Source: Desulfovermiculus sp041686195
Lineage (GTDB): Bacteria > Desulfobacterota > Desulfovibrionia > Desulfovibrionales > Desulfothermaceae
NCBI GenBank assembly: GCA_041686195.1
Contig: JAWLEI010000005.1
Location: forward strand, 1 to 64,000
Direction of reading: 5' to 3'
Length of the DNA stretch: 64,000 bases
The notes beneath the pieces are model-generated. The model saw nothing but the letters and a program-made list of their open reading frames with translations. It did not search any database and was not told the DNA's origin. This document shows, piece after piece, positions 59,677 to 64,000 of the stretch. Within the stretch, counting starts at the first letter, position 1; each line of letters starts with the position of its first letter. The translations under genes were made by a program, and so were the position numbers.

Positions 59677-61050
59677 TTAATTGACCAGGCTGTGCAAAGG
59701 AGCAGGAATTCGTCCTCCATGGCGGATAAAGCCGGCTGATCCTTGCATATGCCGCAAGGAGATGATCGGGGCCCGGCCCAGGAGTCCGCCGAACTCAACC
59801 TCTTGGCCCGCTTTTTTGCCCGGAACCGGTATGAGCCTGGCCGCGGTGGTCTTTTTGTTTATCACCCCGATGGCCATCTCGTCAGCTACAATGGCGGCAA
59901 TGGTTTCAACCGAGGTTTCCCCAGGAATGGCTACCATATCCAGGCCGACAGAACACACACAGGTCATAGCCTCCAGTTTTTCCAGGCTCAAATGCCCTTG
60001 GGCCACGGCCTGAGCGATATTCACATCTTCGCTGACCGGAATAAAAGCACCGGACAGCCCGCCGACATGCGAGCTGGCAAAGGCCCCTCCTTTTTTGACT
60101 GCATCGTTAAGCAGGGCCAACAAGGCTGTCGACCCAGGCACACCTATGCCCTCAAGGCCCAGGCTTTGAAATATCTCCCCCACGCTGTCTCCGACATTCG
60201 GGGTTGGAGCCAGAGAGAGATCGACAATGCCGAAAGGGACACCCAGCTCATTGGCCACTTCCCGGCCAATGAGCTCACCAACCCGGGTCACCTTGTATGC
60301 AGTTCGCTTAATGATTTCGGAAAGGCGGTCGAAGCTCAAGTCCGGATCGTTGACCAGGGCCCGGTCAATGGCTTTTTTGACCACACCCGGACCGCTGACC
60401 CCGACGTTGATAACCGTATCCGGCTCACCAGTCCCCAGATAGGCCCCGGCCATGAAGGGGATATCCTCAGGGATATTGGCAAAGACACAGAGCTTGGCGC
60501 AGCCTAAGCCATCCCGGTCCGCAGTCAAGCGGGCAGTCTCCTTGATGACCTGACCCATGGTCCAGACTGCGTCCATATTGATTCCGCTCTTGCTGGAGGC
60601 CACATTCACCGAGGCACAGACCCGTTGAGTGCGGGCCAAGGCCTCAGGGACGGCCTGCATTAAGGCCTTATCGCCCTGGGCCGCACCTTTTTCCACCAAA
60701 GCGCTGAACCCCCCGATAAAATCGATGCCCACTTCTTCTGCCGCCTGATCCAGAGTCTTTGCCAGACGGATCAGCTCCTCGGGTCCAAACGGAGCCCCCA
60801 CCACGGCCATAGGGCTCACCGCAATGCGCTTATTGACAACTGGAATCCCGTATTTGGACCCCACCCGATCGCAGATGGGAACAAAGTGAGAGCCGATGCG
60901 CAGGATTTTGTCCCGCACAGCTTTTTGGGCCTTGGCCGGTTCGTGGCTGGCGCAGTCGAACAAGCTGATGCCCAGGGTCACTGTGCGCACATCCAGATTT
61001 TCATTCTTGACCATTTCCAGGGTGGAGATGACCTCGCGTTCACTGAGCAT
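59677..61050 (-). CDS. UPF0210 (DUF711, PFL-like) protein
   Basis: 457 residues. NLDVRTVTLGISLFDCA, SPMAVVGAPF, GINMDAVWTMGQVIKETA and PTPNVGDSVGEIFQSLG match this family, which folds like a glycyl-radical enzyme but has no radical glycine motif. Its activity is unknown. AAGGGGGG lies before the ATG at 61050. The gene follows an ACT-domain gene by 17 bases, a pairing conserved in many bacteria and archaea. Confidence 0.92.
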   Translation of the reverse strand: MLSEREVISTLEMVKNENLDVRTVTLGISLFDCASHEPAKAQKAVRDKILRIGSHFVPICDRVGSKYGIPVVNKRIAVSPMAVVGAPFGPEELIRLAKTLDQAAEEVGIDFIGGFSALVEKGAAQGDKALMQAVPEALARTQRVCASVNVASSKSGINMDAVWTMGQVIKETARLTADRDGLGCAKLCVFANIPEDIPFMAGAYLGTGEPDTVINVGVSGPGVVKKAIDRALVNDPDLSFDRLSEIIKRTAYKVTRVGELIGREVANELGVPFGIVDLSLAPTPNVGDSVGEIFQSLGLEGIGVPGSTALLALLNDAVKKGGAFASSHVGGLSGAFIPVSEDVNIAQAVAQGHLSLEKLEAMTCVCSVGLDMVAIPGETSVETIAAIVADEMAIGVINKKTTAARLIPVPGKKAGQEVEFGGLLGRAPIISLRHMQGSAGFIRHGGRIPAPLHSLVN

Positions 61051-61067
61051 GTGTCCCCCCTTGCCGG

Positions 61068-61625
61068 CTACAATCGGCAGATGTCCTCAAATATTTTTTT
61101 ATGCTGAACCGTGATCTCAATCCCCCTTTCTTTCCCAATCCGGTGCAGAGCAGCGGTCATCTCCTGCAGTTCCAGGCCCGTGGGCACATCAACTTCAAAA
61201 ATACTTACCACCTGGCCGGCAAAATCAGAAGTTCCAGGGACAGAGTTGAGATTGGTAATATTTACATGCATCCGTTTCATCTCACAGGTTACAGCAGCAA
61301 TCAGCCCCACTTGATCAGCGCCGATACAAACCACTACAAAAGGCTCGGCCGGGAGATCTTTATCTGGAGCTTGCTTGGGATGCACAAGCTTAACATAGGG
61401 CACAATCCCCAGTGGGGCCAATCCGTTATTCAGTTCAAGCAGCAGCTGGTCCGAAGACAGGTGGGGAGGGAGGCTGACCAGAAATATCCCGGCAAACTCA
61501 TCCTGGAGTACAGTCTGAGTCAAATCATCAATATTGCAATTATTCATGGCCAAAAGAGATGCCACCTCACAAACAATCCCGGGCCGGTCGGTGCCGAGTA
61601 CGGTCACCGCTACCTGTGCACACAT
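61068..61625 (-). CDS. ACT-domain protein (tandem ACT, UPF0237/GcvR-like)
   Basis: 185 residues forming two ACT domains: VAVTVLGTDRPGIVCEVASLLA (residues about 5-85) and VVVCIGADQVGLIAAVTCEM (about 97-180). Such proteins usually bind amino acids and regulate a partner; the partner here is presumably the downstream UPF0210 protein. No DNA-binding domain. Confidence 0.9.
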   Translation of the reverse strand: MCAQVAVTVLGTDRPGIVCEVASLLAMNNCNIDDLTQTVLQDEFAGIFLVSLPPHLSSDQLLLELNNGLAPLGIVPYVKLVHPKQAPDKDLPAEPFVVVCIGADQVGLIAAVTCEMKRMHVNITNLNSVPGTSDFAGQVVSIFEVDVPTGLELQEMTAALHRIGKERGIEITVQHKKIFEDICRL

Positions 61626-61821
61626 GCAGACCCCCTTCAGGACTGGACGTCACAGCTCAGAGTGTTATACCAGAACCGAAAAAGTTTGTAGCACTGTTTG
61701 GCATGGCACACAACTCACCAGCCTCTGCTGGGTCCTTGACCTTGGTCTTTGGATAGGAGAAGCTTCAGTGTTTTGAGACTTTGGGGAAATATATTCCATT
61801 CGATATTCAGGAGGATTACAC

Positions 61822-62340
61822 ATGGAAAAAGGCTATGTTCAACTCTACACCGGCAATGGGAAGGGAAAAACCACCGCTGCCCTGGGACAGGCCTTGCGGG
61901 CTGCCGGAGCCGGACTGAAGGTCTTCATTGGCCAGTTTGTTAAAGGCATGCACTACAGCGAACTCGACAGCCTGAAGAATTTTTCCGCGTTCATTGTCAT
62001 CAAGCAGTTCGGCCGGGATTGCTTTATCTTCAATGATCCAACTCCGGAAGACTGTGCCCTGGCCCGGGACGGCCTGCAGGAAATCAACGCCATCATCCAC
62101 TCCGGCCAGTATGAAATGGTCATCTTAGACGAAGTAAATATCGCCACCTATTATAATTTGTTTACTGTTGACGACCTGTTGGAGGTCATTCGCAACAAGC
62201 CGCCCCACATAGAGCTCATCCTGACCGGGCGCATGGCTGATCCCAGAATCGTGGAAGCCGCTGATCTGGTTACGGAAATGAAGGAGATCAAACATTACTA
62301 CCAACAGGGTGTCCAGGCCAGATCCGGGATAGAAAAATGA
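61822..62340 (+). CDS. cobO: Cob(I)yrinic acid a,c-diamide adenosyltransferase (CobO/BtuR)
   Basis: 172 residues. P-loop YTGNGKGKTTAALGQALRA, IGQFVKGMHYSEL and VILDEVNIATYYNLF with LILTGRMADPRIVEAADLVTEM are family-specific. It adds the adenosyl group in coenzyme B12 synthesis. AGGAGG lies before the ATG at 61822. Other cobalamin genes are absent here. Confidence 0.96.
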   Translation: MEKGYVQLYTGNGKGKTTAALGQALRAAGAGLKVFIGQFVKGMHYSELDSLKNFSAFIVIKQFGRDCFIFNDPTPEDCALARDGLQEINAIIHSGQYEMVILDEVNIATYYNLFTVDDLLEVIRNKPPHIELILTGRMADPRIVEAADLVTEMKEIKHYYQQGVQARSGIEK

Positions 62341-62430
62341 AAACCGGGAACCTGGAACCCAGCACCCTGCAGCTTTGACCCGCAATTTGTTTTCTCTCTC
62401 CCCCCATCTTAACCCACAAGGAGGCCGGAC

Positions 62431-62634
62431 ATGGACAGCTTGGAAAAGGCCCGTATCCGCATGGAGCACTGGATCGAACATAATGACCAGCATCAGCAGG
62501 AATATGAAGCCTTGGCCCAGGAGCTGGAACAAGCCGGAAAGCAAGAGGCGGCTGCTGAAGTTCGGACCATGAGCGAGTTGACTGGCAAGGGAAGCGAACA
62601 TCTGCGCCAGGCCATCGCTGCCTTGCAGGCCTGA
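62431..62634 (+). CDS. Small helical protein of unknown function
   Basis: 67 residues, entirely helical: MDSLEKARIRMEHWIEHND, then EYEALAQELEQAGKQEAAAEV. AAGGAGG lies before the ATG. A similar His/Glu-rich small protein is remembered from other Desulfovibrionales but was not checked. It lies between cobO and the CooT gene (51 bases to the latter), so it may belong to a metal-related transcript. Confidence 0.75.
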   Translation: MDSLEKARIRMEHWIEHNDQHQQEYEALAQELEQAGKQEAAAEVRTMSELTGKGSEHLRQAIAALQA

Positions 62635-62685
62635 AGCCGGAACATGGAGCCTGTTTACTGATAACCGAGCATAAGGAGGTGTGTT

Positions 62686-62880
62686 ATGTGCGATGTGCAT
62701 GTCTATCTCAAGACAGGAGACAGCCGGGAAAAGGTCCTGGAAAGCGTGGAATATCTGGAGGCCAGGGGCCAGGAAATTACGGCCCGGAACATCTTTGGCC
62801 AGGAAAAGACTGTCCGGGCCAGATTTACTTTGTTTGACAACTCCCAAAACAGCATCATTCTTGAAGCCATAGAGCAATAA
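62686..62880 (+). CDS. CooT-family nickel-binding protein
   Basis: 64 residues starting MCDVHVYLKTGD, where Cys2 is the proposed nickel ligand of the dimer, then VEYLEARGQEITARNIFGQEKTVRARF, the conserved core. CooT was described beside carbon monoxide dehydrogenase genes as a nickel chaperone. AAGGAGG lies before the ATG at 62686. No CODH gene is visible, but a TRAP binding protein follows. Confidence 0.9.
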   Translation: MCDVHVYLKTGDSREKVLESVEYLEARGQEITARNIFGQEKTVRARFTLFDNSQNSIILEAIEQ

Positions 62881-62881
62881 G

Positions 62882-62931
62882 CGGCCTTTAAAGAGGAAAA
62901 TACGGGTCGAATTCCCGTCTCCTTGAGGCCG
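62882..62931 (+). other. Three-step hairpin between CooT gene and dctP
   Basis: Stacked arms CGGCCT/AGGCCG, AGGA/TCCT and ACGGG/CCCGT enclose a seven-base loop TCGAATT. It begins two bases after the CooT stop. No U-run follows, so it is more likely an intercistronic processing or stability element than a terminator. The inner arm and loop resemble a tRNA T-arm but no tRNA surrounds it. Confidence 0.5.
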
Positions 62932-62957
62932 TGGTCCTATCATTACAGGAGTTCTGT

Positions 62958-64000
62958 ATGACCCGGTACAAAGAAATCATTGTCCGCCTTGCCTGTGCTC
63001 TCTTTTGCCTCACTGGTGTGCTTGTGGTCCAAGAGGCCGATGCCCGGATCATCTGGCGGGGTCAATCCAGCTATCCGGCCGGCCTTCCTCAGCTCTATGC
63101 CCCGGCTGAACGCTTTGCCGAGCTGGTGGAAGAGCTGACAGACGGAGAACTGATCATCCGCATGCAGCCGGGGGGATCTGTTGTACCTTCCAAACAGGTA
63201 TTTGATGCTGTAAGCAGCGGAACTCTGGACATCGGATGCACCTGGGCCGGCTGGTGGATCGGCAAGTTCCCGGCCTCTGTTCTGTTTGCCAATTCCTACC
63301 CCAACGGCATGCAGATGCGGGAAATGCTCAGCTGGATCTACCACGGCGACGGTCTTAAATTGTGGAACGAAATGTATAAAGGCCATGATGTCGTGGTCCT
63401 GCCGCCCTACGGAATGCTTGGTTCGGAGAACTTCTGCTGGTCCCGGAAGCCCATCAACAGCCTGGAAGATTTCAAAGGCCTCAAGTTCCGCACTGTGGGC
63501 GTATGGGGGAAATGCCTGGAGCGTCTCGGGGCTCGGGTGGTCAGTCTGGCTGGAGGCGAAGTCTACCCTGCCCTGGAAAGGGGAGTCATTGATGCCGCGG
63601 AATTCGGCACACCGGCCATTGACCGCAAGCTGGGCTTTGAGGAGATCTGCCCCTATCTGAAGGTCCCCGGAATTCATGAACCCTGCGCTCCCCTGGAGAC
63701 TTTGGTCCATGAAAAGACCTGGAAAGAACTCCCGGACCATCTCAAGCCCAAGGTCAAATACGCGTTGAAGATCTCCTGCTTTGAAGCCATTAATGAAGCC
63801 ATGAAGCAGGATGCCGAAGCCATGGAATACTTTATGAACAGCTCCAAGGTGGAAGTGTCCAAGCTGACCCCGGAAATGATTGAGGAGATAAAGCGCATAG
63901 GTCAGGAAGAGATGGATAAAATGGCTAAAGAGGACGAATTCTTTGCCCGGGTCTTAGAGTCCCAGCGCAATTTCCGGAAGCTGGTGGAACCCTATGCCGA
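62958..64000 (+). CDS. dctP: TRAP transporter substrate-binding protein (partial, runs off window)
   Basis: The first 347 residues are present. A Sec signal peptide (LACALFCLTGVLVVQEADA) is followed by a DctP fold: QSSYPAGLPQLYAPAERFAELV, the carboxylate-binding arginine in LKFRTVGVWGKCLERLGA, and GVIDAAEFGTPAIDRKLGF. It is of the TAXI-unlike, mannonate/DctP7 type (inferred from the EFGTP motif). AGGAG lies before the ATG at 62958. Permease genes should lie downstream of the window. It is only distantly similar to the binding protein at 5302-6339. Confidence 0.9.
   Translation, partial: MTRYKEIIVRLACALFCLTGVLVVQEADARIIWRGQSSYPAGLPQLYAPAERFAELVEELTDGELIIRMQPGGSVVPSKQVFDAVSSGTLDIGCTWAGWWIGKFPASVLFANSYPNGMQMREMLSWIYHGDGLKLWNEMYKGHDVVVLPPYGMLGSENFCWSRKPINSLEDFKGLKFRTVGVWGKCLERLGARVVSLAGGEVYPALERGVIDAAEFGTPAIDRKLGFEEICPYLKVPGIHEPCAPLETLVHEKTWKELPDHLKPKVKYALKISCFEAINEAMKQDAEAMEYFMNSSKVEVSKLTPEMIEEIKRIGQEEMDKMAKEDEFFARVLESQRNFRKLVEPYA

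Noticed and set aside
62902..62918. A tRNA T-arm-like hairpin
   Set aside because: No acceptor stem, D-arm or anticodon arm surrounds it, so it is not a tRNA or an evident tRNA remnant.

Overview
The window most likely comes from an anaerobic, sulfate-reducing member of the Desulfovibrionales (Desulfobacterota), of moderately high GC. This is inferred from gene content: a tungsten-type aldehyde ferredoxin oxidoreductase beside a TRAP transporter under a sigma-54 activator, a TrmD fused to a second SPOUT domain, a fused IspDF, an ATP-sulfurylase/APS-kinase fusion, a mannose-family PTS remnant next to ptsH-ptsI, a CooT nickel protein, hypAB and larB. No ribosomal RNA, phage, insertion sequence or CRISPR array is visible.

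Layout. (1) 1-8.6 kb, minus strand: a GabT-like aminotransferase (cut by the window edge), an aldehyde ferredoxin oxidoreductase, and the TRAP genes dctM, dctQ and dctP. A near-perfect sigma-54 promoter (6511-6526) precedes dctP and two tandem palindromes (6730-6767) lie upstream of it. The adjacent gene encodes a PAS/AAA+/Fis enhancer-binding protein. (2) 8.6-12.3 kb: repeat-rich DNA, an acyl-CoA dehydrogenase with a large in-frame internal deletion, two small unknown proteins and a methyltransferase. (3) 12.3-18.5 kb: mobA, hemC, gmhA, a divergent shikimate-kinase-like kinase, a Cys-cluster protein, a lipoprotein, infA, a phosphodiesterase and an HD hydrolase. (4) 19-32.6 kb, minus strand: a long translation/secretion block ffh-rpsP-khpA-rimM-trmD-rplS-rnhB-yraN-rsmI-EIID-ptsH-ptsI-smpB-secA, followed by argJ, which is flanked by inverted repeats. 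(5) 33-46.7 kb: two class I aminotransferases, larB, trmFO, a flavoprotein, tRNA-Met, a Nif3-family protein, a coiled-coil zinc-ribbon protein, rnpB, ispDF, cysS, the Sat-CysC fusion and tRNA-Ser. (6) 46.7-64 kb: manC, an M29 aminopeptidase, hypA-hypB, an M16 protease, UDP-glucose pyrophosphorylase, galE, several envelope proteins of unknown function, maf, a UPF0210/ACT pair, cobO, two small proteins including CooT, and the start of a second TRAP binding protein.

What stands out. The RNase P RNA carries the same 16-18 bp hairpin in both its P3 and P12 positions. The Sat half of the Sat-CysC fusion has lost its usual active-site signatures while the kinase half looks intact. The acyl-CoA dehydrogenase lacks roughly 95 residues of its middle domain. 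Intergenic gaps are filled with a mosaic family of palindromic modules that recurs at least seven times. The sigma-54 circuit is unusually readable from sequence alone. All family assignments are from reading motifs; no database search was run.
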